NCBI GenBank assembly: GCA_016296575.1
Contig: JAEDJA010000001.1
Span: 1 to 64,000, forward strand
Reading direction: 5' to 3'
DNA length: 64,000 bases
Source: Treponema sp.
GTDB lineage: Bacteria; Spirochaetota; Spirochaetia; Treponematales; Treponemataceae
The notes under the pieces: generated by a model
Told to the model about the DNA's origin: nothing
The model's input: the letters and a program-made list of their open reading frames with translations, nothing else
The model's database searches: none
In this document: one piece after another, positions 9,401-17,755 of the stretch
Layout of the letters: each line of letters begins with the position of its first letter
Numbering within the stretch: position 1 is the first letter of the stretch
Translations under genes and position numbers: made by a program

Positions 9401-11056
9401 ATCATAGACCAGTGGACTTATCATAACCGCCTTTACCGTGCCGCAAGCTTTGTAAGTGAAATGCCTAGCCTTGAACTGGTTCAGCTTACTTCTTTTGGTT
9501 GTGGTCTTGATGCAGTTACAGCTGATCAGGTTGATGAAATCCTTCGTTCTAAGGGCCGCATGTACACTCTTATTAAAATTGATGAAGGTTCAAACCTTGG
9601 TGCAGTCCGCATTCGTATTCGATCTCTTATAGCTGCTGTTAAAGAAAGACGTCGTAACAAACGTAAGTTGGAAATGAAATCTTCTGCCTACAAACGACAG
9701 GTCTTCACAAAAGAAATGAAATATACCCATACCATCATTGGCCCTCAGATGTCGCCTATTCACTTCCGTATTCTGCAGAAAGCCTTTGAAGGTTCTGGAT
9801 ACCGTTTTGTAGTTCTTGATTCAGTTGATCCAAAAGCTGTTGATACTGGACTTAAATATGTAAATAACGATGCATGTTATCCTTCAATTCTGGTAGCAGG
9901 ACAGATGATTGCTGCTCTTGAAAGTGGAAAATATGACCTTAATCACGTAAGTCTTATTATTACACAGACTGGTGGTGGTTGTCGTGCAACAAACTACATT
10001 GGATTTATTAGACGTGCTCTTGCTGATGCCGGCTGGTCTCATATTCCTGTTCTTTCTCTTTCCGCTCAGGGATTTGAAAAGAATCCAGGTTTCAAGATTA
10101 CCTTGCCATTACTTCATCGTCTTCTTAAAGCCATTATGATTGGTGACGTACTTATGCGCTGTCTTTACCGGGTTCGTCCTTACGAAATGGTTCCTGGTTC
10201 TGCCAATGCACTTTATGAAAAATGGACAACAATTGCCGAAAAGCAGGCTGGTTCACTTTCCATTTATAAGTACCACAAGCTTCTCAAGAATATTGTCCGG
10301 GACTTTGACAATCTTGAACTACGTCCAATCAAAAAACCAAGAGTTGGTGTTGTAGGTGAAATCCTTGTAAAATTCCATCCTACTGCAAATAACGACATTG
10401 TAAATGTAATTGAAAGAGAAGGCGCTGAATGTGTAATGCCGGATCTGGCAGATTTCTTTTTCTACTCCTTCTCTACTGGTATTTTCCGCCACGAAGAACT
10501 TGCCTTCCCTAAAAAAACTGAACGGAATGCAAAGCTTCTGGTATGGTTCCTGGAATTGTACCGCAACAAGATGAAAAAATACCTTTCAAAGTCAAACCGA
10601 TTTGAAGCTCCTTCAAGTATTTATGATCTTATGAAAGGTGTTGATGATATTGTTCAGCTTGGAAATATTACTGGTGAAGGATGGTTCCTTACAGCTGAAA
10701 TGGTTGAACTTATTCATGAGGGAGCTCCAAGTATTGCTTGTGTACAGCCTTTTGCCTGTCTTCCAAACCATGTAACAGGTAAGGGGATGATTAAGGAGCT
10801 TCGACGTCGTTTCCCAAATGCCAATATTTCAGCCATTGATTACGATCCGGGTTCAAGTGAAGTAAACCAGTTGAACCGCTTAAAACTGCTTCTGTCTAAT
10901 GCTCCAATCGGAAAGCATCCGGATGAAACAAAAGACGGAAAAATCAAAACCAAAGATGGAAAACTGGTGGATCCGGTTATTCAGTATGCAGAAGGTGGAA
11001 CTACCTTTGCAGATCCTGAACCTGTTGCTCCACAAGATGTGCCTCCAATGAATTAG
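6464..11056 (+). CDS. 2-hydroxyacyl-CoA dehydratase activase, fused long form
   Basis: A 1,530-residue cytoplasmic protein of the fused CoA-enzyme activase family. Two BadF/HgdC-type ASKHA ATPase domains come first: DVGSTTVK near residue 15 with LGGEDAKI and CAGGTG near 115-137, then DAGSTTTK near 366 with IGGQDMK and CSSGCG near 463-488. A cysteine cluster (CGKCQNNC ... GNRCEKG) near 662 is followed by a DUF2229-like segment and a C-terminal HgdB-like part. Archetypal activases use ATP and a [4Fe-4S] cluster to inject electrons into radical dehydratases; the job of the fused form is not established. No dehydratase subunits are nearby. The start is 6464, not 6389, because a promoter occupies the interval. 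argR follows after eight bases. Confidence 0.88.
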   Translation: MDQFTELLPIRVGIDVGSTTVKVAILDDNDNLLYSDYQRHRADIRSTIINVVTTAFDKLEKEIEGGDERKISVKVTGSGGLSVSQWLNIPFIQEVIAATTAVKKVIPQTDVVIELGGEDAKITYFKGGVEQRMNGTCAGGTGAFIDQMAALLETDASGLNVLARNTEHIYPIAARCGVFAKTDVQPLINEGARREDIAASIFQAVVSQTISGLACGKPIRGHVAFLGGPLHFLDQLRERFIQTLKLKDDEIIVPDNSEVFVALGCAYSAERKIEWKENARFTPVEKKEGELTPVQFHQENNEFNFPTIREFRDSLKNLVGAELSEVQRLEPLFKNDTELEEFRNRHEAQKALRGDLASTKGPVFLGMDAGSTTTKAVLVDTEGRILWNFYAANAGNPVELATKVLKDLYAILPKDVYIGRAVSTGYGEALFQAAFGVDAGEVETITHYRAADFFVPGVEFLLDIGGQDMKCLRMKDGAIVSIQLNEACSSGCGSFLDNFARTMGMDVKEFSKIALRAEKPVDLGSRCTVFMNSRVKQAQKEGASVADISAGLSYSVIKNALFKVIKLRKASDIGEKVVVQGGTFFNDAVLRAFEKIAGVNVFRPDVAGLMGAYGSALIAYDQWRDLTAPKPGEPEDTFHDVRSNIATLEELNNLKVDLELKRCGKCQNNCQLTINTFTSGGSKRSFVTGNRCEKGAEVGDVVVDASNKRDTILEEQDEPMPNLFEWKYKRLFNYAPRRPEDAPLGDVGIPRVLNMYENYPLWFTFFNELGFRVILSQRSSRSVYEKGLETIPSESVCYPGKISHGHVESLLQRGVSFIFYPCAPYEKQEDDGAGNHYNCPIVTSYPEVLRNNVEALRQDKNILYMDPFLPIYDKMRLAERLYEELHPHFPMLTQIMITEAVDKAWAEQERFKEDVQKAGEEALEKMIRSSGSGIVLSGRPYHLDPEINHGIPEMINGLGMAVFTEDSVAHLGAIERPLRIIDQWTYHNRLYRAASFVSEMPSLELVQLTSFGCGLDAVTADQVDEILRSKGRMYTLIKIDEGSNLGAVRIRIRSLIAAVKERRRNKRKLEMKSSAYKRQVFTKEMKYTHTIIGPQMSPIHFRILQKAFEGSGYRFVVLDSVDPKAVDTGLKYVNNDACYPSILVAGQMIAALESGKYDLNHVSLIITQTGGGCRATNYIGFIRRALADAGWSHIPVLSLSAQGFEKNPGFKITLPLLHRLLKAIMIGDVLMRCLYRVRPYEMVPGSANALYEKWTTIAEKQAGSLSIYKYHKLLKNIVRDFDNLELRPIKKPRVGVVGEILVKFHPTANNDIVNVIEREGAECVMPDLADFFFYSFSTGIFRHEELAFPKKTERNAKLLVWFLELYRNKMKKYLSKSNRFEAPSSIYDLMKGVDDIVQLGNITGEGWFLTAEMVELIHEGAPSIACVQPFACLPNHVTGKGMIKELRRRFPNANISAIDYDPGSSEVNQLNRLKLLLSNAPIGKHPDETKDGKIKTKDGKLVDPVIQYAEGGTTFADPEPVAPQDVPPMN

Positions 11057-11064
11057 AGACCTGC

Positions 11065-11535
11065 ATGAAAGATAAGAACGACCGACTAAAGACTATAAAG
11101 AAGCTTATAAAAGCAGAACGCATTGAAAGTCAGGATGCACTTCTTCTGCATCTTCAAAAAGAAGGCTTTGATGTAACTCAGGCAACTCTTTCCCGGGATC
11201 TTAAACTTTTGAAGGTGGGAAAGATTTCTGATGGAACTGGCGGTTATATCTACGCGGTAAACACTTCTGATGAAGGAATGGAAAGTGAAAAAATCTACGT
11301 CCAGGATTTTCTGCGTGGTTATATTAGCATAGATTTTTCTGGAAATATGGTGGTTATTAAGACCCTTCCTGGCCATGCAAATACTGTCTGCAACGCCATT
11401 GATAATCTGGGATTAGACGATATTCTTGGAACAGTTGCCGGAGAAAACTGCATGTTTGGTGTTCTAAAAGAAGGTGTTAAAGGAAGTGATTTTTTGGAAG
11501 TATTGAGGGAAAAAATACCGGGTCTTGAAGAATAG
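11065..11535 (+). CDS. argR: Arginine repressor ArgR
   Basis: A 156-residue transcription factor. The N-terminal winged helix carries the family signature ATLSRDLKLLKV (about residues 40-51), and the C-terminal oligomerisation and arginine-binding domain carries the GHANTVCNAIDNLGLDDILGT-type segment with the GT(V/I)AGEN motif near 128. ArgR hexamers normally repress arginine synthesis or activate its breakdown with arginine as co-repressor. It begins eight bases after the activase stop with only a weak GAGA ahead, so it is probably co-transcribed. No arginine pathway gene is in the window. Confidence 0.9.
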   Translation: MKDKNDRLKTIKKLIKAERIESQDALLLHLQKEGFDVTQATLSRDLKLLKVGKISDGTGGYIYAVNTSDEGMESEKIYVQDFLRGYISIDFSGNMVVIKTLPGHANTVCNAIDNLGLDDILGTVAGENCMFGVLKEGVKGSDFLEVLREKIPGLEE

Positions 11536-11570
11536 AATAAATTTGATTAATAAATACGGGTGGGAAATAA

Positions 11571-12884
11571 ATGAAACTTACAAGTACAAGAAATAAAGAA
11601 ATTAATATTCCTTATGCGCAGGCTGTTCTGAATTGTATGCCTGATGATGGCGGTCTTTATGTTCCTTCTGAAATTCTGGATCTTAGACGCTGGACTTTAT
11701 ACTGTGACGAACGTACTACATTTACAAGTATTGCTGGTACAATGACATCAGCTTTCCTTAATGAAGAGTTTTCTCCAATTATCTGTGAAAAAATTGCAAC
11801 TACGGCATTCCCGTTTTCTCCTGTGGTAAAACAGCTTGATGATGGGCTTTTTGTGATGGAGCTTTACCACGGATGGACAGGCTGTCACCGTGATTTTGGC
11901 GTTTCTTATATCTGCGCCTGTATTGAAACAATTCTTGCTTTTAATGGTGGAAATGCTGTTTTTCTGGATTTTACCCACGGAGAACTGGGAGCTGCTCTTG
12001 CAAAGGCACTCAAAGGTAAGAAACATATTAAAGCTGTTCTAGTTTACAGGGAAGGTGATGTACGAGGTCTTTCTGATGAAGATTATATCTGGAATGGTGG
12101 AAACATCTATCCTGTTGAAGTTGCCGGAAATGAAAAAGACTGCAAGAATATGATTCGTGAGATTTTTGCTGATAAGACTTTTGTTAAAGAAAACCATCTT
12201 ACTGTGGCAAATACTGCAAACATCGGTCGTCTTTTGCCTCACGTTTTTTTCTATCCATATGCATTTTCAAAAATCAAGAACAAGGTTCACGGAGATATTT
12301 TCTATGCCTTGAGTCCTGGAAATTATTCAAATCTGGTGGCCGGTCTTTATAGCTGGAAATTTGCACTGCCATTAAACGGATTCATTCTTCCTTCAACAAG
12401 TGGGCTTACAACAGATACTGCTGGAAATACGATTATGATGGACTCCTTTGTTGAAATAAACAAGCGTCTGAACAATGATCCAAGTGATCCATCAAATCTT
12501 GAACGCCTGGAAGAGCTGTTTACAGGAAACGGCATGCTTATGGGAAACTTTGTTTATCCTTCTCATATTACAAACAGCGATATTGATAATGCCGCAAAAG
12601 AACTCTTTATGAAATATCGGGTTTTTGCTGATAAATCTACTTCAAAGGCCTATGCTGCAGCCCTTCAGCAAAAAGACGAAATCTGTGAAGATGAAGGAGC
12701 TATTGTACTGATTGCCCGGGATGATCCTTCCATTCAAAAAGAATTCTGCCGTCATACAGTAGGCGAAATGCCTAAGATGAGTGAAAGTCTTTCCCTTACA
12801 TTCCGTCCAAGTGTTACAGGAAGAGCACCAATTCGTAATTTGGAAGAACTGCGTCAGATTATCGAAAAAGTGAACCTTCAGTAA
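11571..12884 (+). CDS. thrC: Threonine synthase-like protein lacking the PLP lysine
   Basis: A 437-residue member of the threonine synthase family (normally O-phosphohomoserine to threonine, PLP-dependent). Family landmarks are clear: the N-terminal STR, DDGGLYVP near 25, ELYHGWT near 97, and the C-terminal PSTSGLTTDT segment. The usual FKDFG, whose lysine binds PLP, reads HRDFG here (R107 in place of Lys), and the phosphate-binding SGDTGAA is THGELGAA (135-142). Catalysis as threonine synthase is therefore doubtful. The frame is intact, with a Shine-Dalgarno-like GGTGGGA upstream, so this is not a simple pseudogene. prmC follows almost directly. Confidence 0.75.
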   Translation: MKLTSTRNKEINIPYAQAVLNCMPDDGGLYVPSEILDLRRWTLYCDERTTFTSIAGTMTSAFLNEEFSPIICEKIATTAFPFSPVVKQLDDGLFVMELYHGWTGCHRDFGVSYICACIETILAFNGGNAVFLDFTHGELGAALAKALKGKKHIKAVLVYREGDVRGLSDEDYIWNGGNIYPVEVAGNEKDCKNMIREIFADKTFVKENHLTVANTANIGRLLPHVFFYPYAFSKIKNKVHGDIFYALSPGNYSNLVAGLYSWKFALPLNGFILPSTSGLTTDTAGNTIMMDSFVEINKRLNNDPSDPSNLERLEELFTGNGMLMGNFVYPSHITNSDIDNAAKELFMKYRVFADKSTSKAYAAALQQKDEICEDEGAIVLIARDDPSIQKEFCRHTVGEMPKMSESLSLTFRPSVTGRAPIRNLEELRQIIEKVNLQ

Positions 12885-12896
12885 AAGGTGCTGAAA

Positions 12897-13757
12897 GTGA
12901 CCATTCGTGAAGCTAAAAAGATTCATTTAGATTCTCCTTCAGCAGCCCTAGATATTTCCTGTTTCCTGGAAGAAATTACAGGTTTTTCAAAGACAGCTCT
13001 TCTATTAAATGAAAGAACTGAACTTAATGATTCTCAGGAAAACACTTTTCTAAAATATTGCCAAATGCGCAATAAAGGTCTTCCTGTAGCATACATTCTT
13101 CACAAAAAGGATTTTTACGCTCGCACTTTTTACGTTGATGAAAATGTTCTTATTCCAAAACCCGATACAGAGATTCTTGTAGAACGTTCTATTGCAATTT
13201 TAAAAGAAAAATTTTCAATGGAAAAAATTTCTGCTGCTGATGTTTGTACAGGAAGTGGATGTATCGGTGTTTCCGTTATTTTAGAAAGGGGTGATAATTT
13301 TGACCAGCTTATAATGACTGATATTTCACCTTTGGCCTTAGATATTGCAAAAAAGAACGCTGAAGCTCTTGTTAAGGATCAAAATCTTTTTGATAAAATT
13401 ACTTTTCACAAGGGAGATCTTTTGGAAGGACTTGGAAATTTCCACATGATTCTTTCTAATCCTCCATACGTTCCACGACTTCTTGCAGAAGAGCTTTTAA
13501 AAGACGGAAGAAATGAACCTCTTTTGGCTCTGGATGGAGATGTTACTCACACTTCCACTGACGGACTTGCTCTTCCAAAACGTCTTATTGATCAGATTTT
13601 GTCCCATCTCATTCCTGGTGGAGTTTTTCTGATGGAACTAGGCGAATACAATATTGAAAAGGCCCGTGATTATGCAATGGAGAAGGGCTTTAAAAATCTT
13701 TCAATCCACAAAGATCTTGAAGGACAGCTTCGTGTTCTTGAGGGCTGGCTTTTTTGA
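12897..13757 (+). CDS. prmC: Peptide chain release factor N5-glutamine methyltransferase
   Basis: A 286-residue SAM-dependent methyltransferase that modifies the GGQ glutamine of release factors. Seen are the PrmC signature IPKPDTEILVE, the SAM motif DVCTGSGCIGVSV and the catalytic NPPYVP. Two GTG starts are possible. GTG at 12888 lies three bases after the previous stop; GTG at 12897 lies six bases after AAAGGTG and yields the canonical MTIREA N-terminus, so 12897 is preferred. The last codons and stop (TTTTTTGA) form the beginning of a 26-bp repeat that recurs beyond the restriction-modification gene. Confidence 0.9.
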   Translation: MTIREAKKIHLDSPSAALDISCFLEEITGFSKTALLLNERTELNDSQENTFLKYCQMRNKGLPVAYILHKKDFYARTFYVDENVLIPKPDTEILVERSIAILKEKFSMEKISAADVCTGSGCIGVSVILERGDNFDQLIMTDISPLALDIAKKNAEALVKDQNLFDKITFHKGDLLEGLGNFHMILSNPPYVPRLLAEELLKDGRNEPLLALDGDVTHTSTDGLALPKRLIDQILSHLIPGGVFLMELGEYNIEKARDYAMEKGFKNLSIHKDLEGQLRVLEGWLF

Positions 13758-13800
13758 AAAAAAGGTGGGCTAGTTCAAAAGTAATGACTGTAGCGCTCAT

Positions 13801-13860
13801 TGAGCTTGTCGAAATGACTGCTACACTAAATGTGGTGGCTTCGACCCTTCGACAGGCTCA
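13801..13860. repeat. REP-like inverted repeat
   Basis: Arms TGAGCTTGTCGAA (13801-13813) and TTCGACAGGCTCA (13848-13860) pair at 12 of 13 positions. The sequence resembles the dispersed TCGACAGGCTCAGGGACCG-type intergenic repeats seen in many genomes. It lies just downstream of the restriction-modification gene, inside the putative insertion. The rest of 13758-13930 shows no gene. Confidence 0.7.
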
Positions 13861-13930
13861 GGGACCGTAAACTCAACCACCGTAATGCAAACTTATTGGA
13901 CAGCCCCACAAAGTATATTTGTTTTTTCGA

Positions 13931-16405
13931 CTATTTCAAAAAACCCAACTCATAAACACAAGGTCGCATTTTATCACTTAATTTCTTAAATAACTCTCCA
14001 AACTCTACTAAATCATCAGCAAAATATTCTTTCAATAATCCTTTTATTTGATACCATCCACAATCCCAGTTCATAATTTGATATTCAGGATATTGCTGAT
14101 TAAACATTTCTCGATATTCAAAAGTTTTAATTGTCAATTCTCTGGCCTTATCTAATACAGCCTTTGCTTCTTGTGATAAATTCACACTTTGAAGTCTTTT
14201 ATAAACATATCTATCTTCTGAAACTCTGGCATCATTATATGTAAAATCGTAACCATGTTTATCTGCTAAATCCATTATTTCTTGTTTCGACATAAAGAAA
14301 AACTCATTTTTTATATTCCAGGATTTATTTTCATATACTAGATTTCTTAATGAAGATTGATTTGAAGCAGACTGGAATAAAGAATATACAATGCTATCAT
14401 TTATGTATTCTTCGTATTTTGGATGAGAAACATTTGGTATCAAAAATGTATCTTTGTCATTTATCCAAGTTCCTTTTACTAATCTTCTTGCAGAATAAAT
14501 AGCTACAATTCTATCAAAATTTTCTGGCATAACTGATATACCATTAGCATTACTACTATCACAACTTGTAAATAAAGCAACTTTTAAAGCACTATTGTAA
14601 ACATCGTTTCCAACGTTTAAATAACAACCCAAAGCATTTTCAAAAATTGTGGTATTGGTATTATTTCCGACTTTTGCATTTATACCAGTTGTCATAGTTG
14701 GCATTTTCACCTTTGGTGTAGTTATATTTTTCAAAGGTTCTTTTATCCAATCTTTTGCCGTAAAATCACCATCTGTATTATATAAAATCTTTTTACCTAT
14801 AACTTTTATCTCTCCATCAGATTCTTCAATCAGATCATGTTCAAAGTTATGTTTATCCTGGGTTAGTCCAGTTCTCCAAACTGAAAAATTGATACCCCAT
14901 TTATCTGATACATCAGCAAATGCAGATGCATTAAAAAGAATGCCAGATTTATATTGAAAGGCATCAAAAAACTTTTCTCTAAATGCTTTAAATGAAGTAC
15001 CACTCATATAGATTGGTTTACAGAATAATCCAATGACAACATTATCCAATTTATATTCATTTTTTAGTAAATAGATTCTGTACATAAATTGTGAAAAAAG
15101 ATTTTTACAAGCTTCTTGCATTTTATCTTTTACCATTGTGTTATACAAAGATGTTACACAAGCTCCAGAACCTTTTCCTTGCTCATCTCCTTTTCCCATA
15201 TTACTAGAAGATGTAGCGTATGGCGGATTTATAAGAAAGACGATAGGTTTATTTTCTTCTAATGCTTTATATAAAGATTCTGGAAGTTTTCCACTAGAAG
15301 TTCCCATAAAATTTATATCATCATTCAAAAAATCAAATACAAATTTAGTTGCTTCAGGATTATACCTAGTTCCGCAATCTAATTCCGCCTGCTCTAAAGT
15401 GCTGGCATATAATTCTTTAAATCTATAATCTCGTGTTAAGTTTCCAGTTCCCCAACAGCAATCCCAAACAACATATTTTTCTTTCCAGTCCTCACCCAAT
15501 TCTTCAGAAAGCATTTTATGAGCATAATCTGTAAAAAGTGTTGGTGTATAAAATTCTCCACTTTTTCGTCGTTTAGCATCTTCAATTAAGCGGTCAGAAA
15601 CTTCAGTAAATTTATTTTTATCCTTTGGAGAATACTCTTTTTCAAAATGCTTAAAGAAAGTCTGATAGTAAGTTCCATTTATTTGATATTGCTTGTTATA
15701 ACAAATCAATATATTAGGATTGTTTGGATGCTGATAGCAATTATCCCTATCAATTATTGAATTGATAAAAACACCGACCAAATCATTTGGAGTAATATCT
15801 TTTACATCTTTAAGTACTCGTTTAGAAAAATCATCAAATATTTTTGAAATATTATGTTCTGTAACACGAACTTTTCTAACAATGTTTGTTGCAATTTCAA
15901 GTATTTTTTCTGCAACTTCTTTAAAAGAAAATGTTTCATTTATGTCATAAACATAAGGATTTATTTCAGTATCTTTAGATATTTTTAATAACAATGCAGG
16001 GTTTTTATCATGTGCATTACTTGGGGCAATATTCCAGTTTGTTTCTTCATCAAGGTATTTCAACAATGGATTAGTATGCATAACAAAAACTTCGTCTTTA
16101 TCGCCTACCATCACAACATTTGGTAATCTATCACCATTTAATTCAAACTGTTTTAAGTAATAAACAACCTGAATTAAAACTTTAGCTCTTGAAATTGGAT
16201 TATGAAGCTCTTCATTAAATTTATATTCAATAATTAATCGCAAAAAGTTTTTATAATCCACCATTCCATCACATTTATAAGGATGTGTAATAGTTCCGCC
16301 ATCTTCTTTCAAGAAATATAAAGATATTCCTTCGTTATAAACATCTTCAACTTCTCTTTCTTCTTTTGCGACAACAATTTTGTCATAAAACTTACTTTTA
16401 CTCAT
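13931..16405 (-). CDS. Type IIG-like restriction-modification enzyme (nuclease plus N6-adenine methyltransferase)
   Basis: An 824-residue protein that appears to combine cleavage and methylation. Near the N-terminus D46 and E60-Y-K62 form D-X13-E-X-K, the spacing of the PD-(D/E)XK site in type I HsdR subunits. The methyltransferase follows: KSGEFYTP near 281 (type I/IIG region), SAM motif DCCWGTGNLT (315-324) and catalytic NPPY (393-396). The C-terminal 400 residues probably hold target recognition. No separate specificity subunit is adjacent. AGGAG lies about ten bases before ATG. Sampled lines look more AT-rich than neighbours, and 26-bp direct repeats flank it, suggesting horizontal acquisition. 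The methyltransferase is firm; nuclease activity is inferred from motif spacing. Confidence 0.82.
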   Translation of the reverse strand: MSKSKFYDKIVVAKEEREVEDVYNEGISLYFLKEDGGTITHPYKCDGMVDYKNFLRLIIEYKFNEELHNPISRAKVLIQVVYYLKQFELNGDRLPNVVMVGDKDEVFVMHTNPLLKYLDEETNWNIAPSNAHDKNPALLLKISKDTEINPYVYDINETFSFKEVAEKILEIATNIVRKVRVTEHNISKIFDDFSKRVLKDVKDITPNDLVGVFINSIIDRDNCYQHPNNPNILICYNKQYQINGTYYQTFFKHFEKEYSPKDKNKFTEVSDRLIEDAKRRKSGEFYTPTLFTDYAHKMLSEELGEDWKEKYVVWDCCWGTGNLTRDYRFKELYASTLEQAELDCGTRYNPEATKFVFDFLNDDINFMGTSSGKLPESLYKALEENKPIVFLINPPYATSSSNMGKGDEQGKGSGACVTSLYNTMVKDKMQEACKNLFSQFMYRIYLLKNEYKLDNVVIGLFCKPIYMSGTSFKAFREKFFDAFQYKSGILFNASAFADVSDKWGINFSVWRTGLTQDKHNFEHDLIEESDGEIKVIGKKILYNTDGDFTAKDWIKEPLKNITTPKVKMPTMTTGINAKVGNNTNTTIFENALGCYLNVGNDVYNSALKVALFTSCDSSNANGISVMPENFDRIVAIYSARRLVKGTWINDKDTFLIPNVSHPKYEEYINDSIVYSLFQSASNQSSLRNLVYENKSWNIKNEFFFMSKQEIMDLADKHGYDFTYNDARVSEDRYVYKRLQSVNLSQEAKAVLDKARELTIKTFEYREMFNQQYPEYQIMNWDCGWYQIKGLLKEYFADDLVEFGELFKKLSDKMRPCVYELGFLK

Positions 16406-16510
16406 CTTAATTTTTCTCCTATGCTATTATTGGTAGAGCAGGTCTGTTTTTTTTTGATTTTTTGATTAGCAACATTTGTTCCGTACAGAGCCTTTTGAAA
16501 ATAAGGTGGG

Positions 16511-17755
16511 CTAGTTCAGAATTCCTTTTTCCCATTCAGTAATGTAGTTTTGAATATCTACAGCTTCATCTTTTTTGATGCTTTCCTTGATGTAAGGAAG
16601 AATTACGTTTTTCTTGTAGCTTTCCCACTTTGCAGGAAGATTTTTAGGAACTGTAAGCAGACTTGATGGTGGAAGATTTCCTAAAAGCTGTTTGTAGTAG
16701 ATTGGGAGAATGCGTTCATTTACTTCACGGACTGCGGAAAAACCACCTGCAATTCCAAACATTTCTGTATCAAGATTTGATTTAAGCTTTCTTTCCAGAA
16801 TGTTGCGCTGATTATTGGTGTTCAAAAACCAGGTAATAAAATCTGTTGCGCCTGCCTGATTCTGACATCCTTTGTAAACTCCCATCATCAGGTAAGAGTC
16901 TTCAATGGGAATATTTCCATTTTCAATAATCCAACGGTAACTGATATTTAAGGAATCATCTTTTAGATATTTAAAAAGGTCATCACTGGTTGTGTAAGAA
17001 AAAAGAGTTCGTCCTGAAGTAATACGGCGGTAAGATGGCATGAAAAGGTATTTATAGGCAAAATCTTCTTCCGTAGAAAGACCACCATTGCTTTTGTTTG
17101 TCCAGTTTTTCAGATAATCAATTGATGCCTGAAGTTTATTTTCATTCCAGATGATGGAACCGTTTTCCTCATGGAAGTCAGTCCCCATAAGTTTTGTAAC
17201 AAGATATGAAAAATCTTCTGAGGCAGAAGGTGTAAAGCCCATTTTAGAAAAGGCACCGGATTTTGTAGTTTCATTAAAAAGTACTGCTGTGTCCTGAAAA
17301 GATTTAAGACTCATCATGTACTGTTCATGAAGACGAGATTCATTTGTCCCGGAAAAAATAAGAAGAGGAAGATTAAAGCTTACCGGCAGCAGATATTGAT
17401 GATTGTTTTTGTGACCTACATTCAGAAGATCTTCATAAAAGTCTGAAGAAGAAAGACGCTGGTAATCAAAAAGGTAATCCAGCGGTTTGAAATACTGATC
17501 AGGTTTTTCTGTATTAAGATAAGATGAAATAATAATGTCTGGCGGAAGCTCGTCTTTTGCAGGTGGAAGAGAATCTGCCGGGTTTTCTTTGTATACAAGA
17601 ACTGCTGCATTTTCTGAACTTGTACTGTTGTAAAGTTCAATGTACTGAGCAAATTCCGGATTGTTTGTCCAGATAATAGTTCTTTTTACTGTTCTGGAAC
17701 CGCAGCTCAATAAGAAAAGCGGAACCAGAAACAGAAGAAAACGTGACTTATGCAT
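16511..17755 (-). CDS. Extracellular solute-binding lipoprotein (ABC type)
   Basis: A 414-residue lipoprotein: MHKSRFLLFLVPLFLLSCGSR gives a signal with lipobox LLSC. The rest resembles family 1 (sugar/oligosaccharide) solute-binding proteins: IIWTNNPEFAQYIELYN at the mature N-terminus and a conserved GGFSAVREVN segment near the C-terminus. A longer frame to 17815 exists but would bury the signal peptide inside the aminotransferase gene. Start 17755 overlaps that gene's stop by eight bases, implying coupling. No permease genes are nearby, so the transporter partner is unknown. Its stop codon falls in the 26-bp repeat at 16493-16518. Confidence 0.75.
   Translation of the reverse strand: MHKSRFLLFLVPLFLLSCGSRTVKRTIIWTNNPEFAQYIELYNSTSSENAAVLVYKENPADSLPPAKDELPPDIIISSYLNTEKPDQYFKPLDYLFDYQRLSSSDFYEDLLNVGHKNNHQYLLPVSFNLPLLIFSGTNESRLHEQYMMSLKSFQDTAVLFNETTKSGAFSKMGFTPSASEDFSYLVTKLMGTDFHEENGSIIWNENKLQASIDYLKNWTNKSNGGLSTEEDFAYKYLFMPSYRRITSGRTLFSYTTSDDLFKYLKDDSLNISYRWIIENGNIPIEDSYLMMGVYKGCQNQAGATDFITWFLNTNNQRNILERKLKSNLDTEMFGIAGGFSAVREVNERILPIYYKQLLGNLPPSSLLTVPKNLPAKWESYKKNVILPYIKESIKKDEAVDIQNYITEWEKGILN

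Larger units (their letters stand above)
13752..16518. repeat. 26-bp direct repeats flanking the restriction-modification gene
   Basis: Copies at 13752-13777 and 16493-16518 match at 25 of 26 positions; both start TTTTGAAAA and end AAGGTGGGCTAGTTCA. The left copy contains the prmC stop and the right copy contains the stop (CTA, minus strand) of the solute-binding lipoprotein gene. Removing one copy plus the intervening DNA (2,741 bp) restores two convergent genes with stops about 13 bases apart. The simplest reading is an insertion with duplicated target or attachment sequence. Confidence 0.85.
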
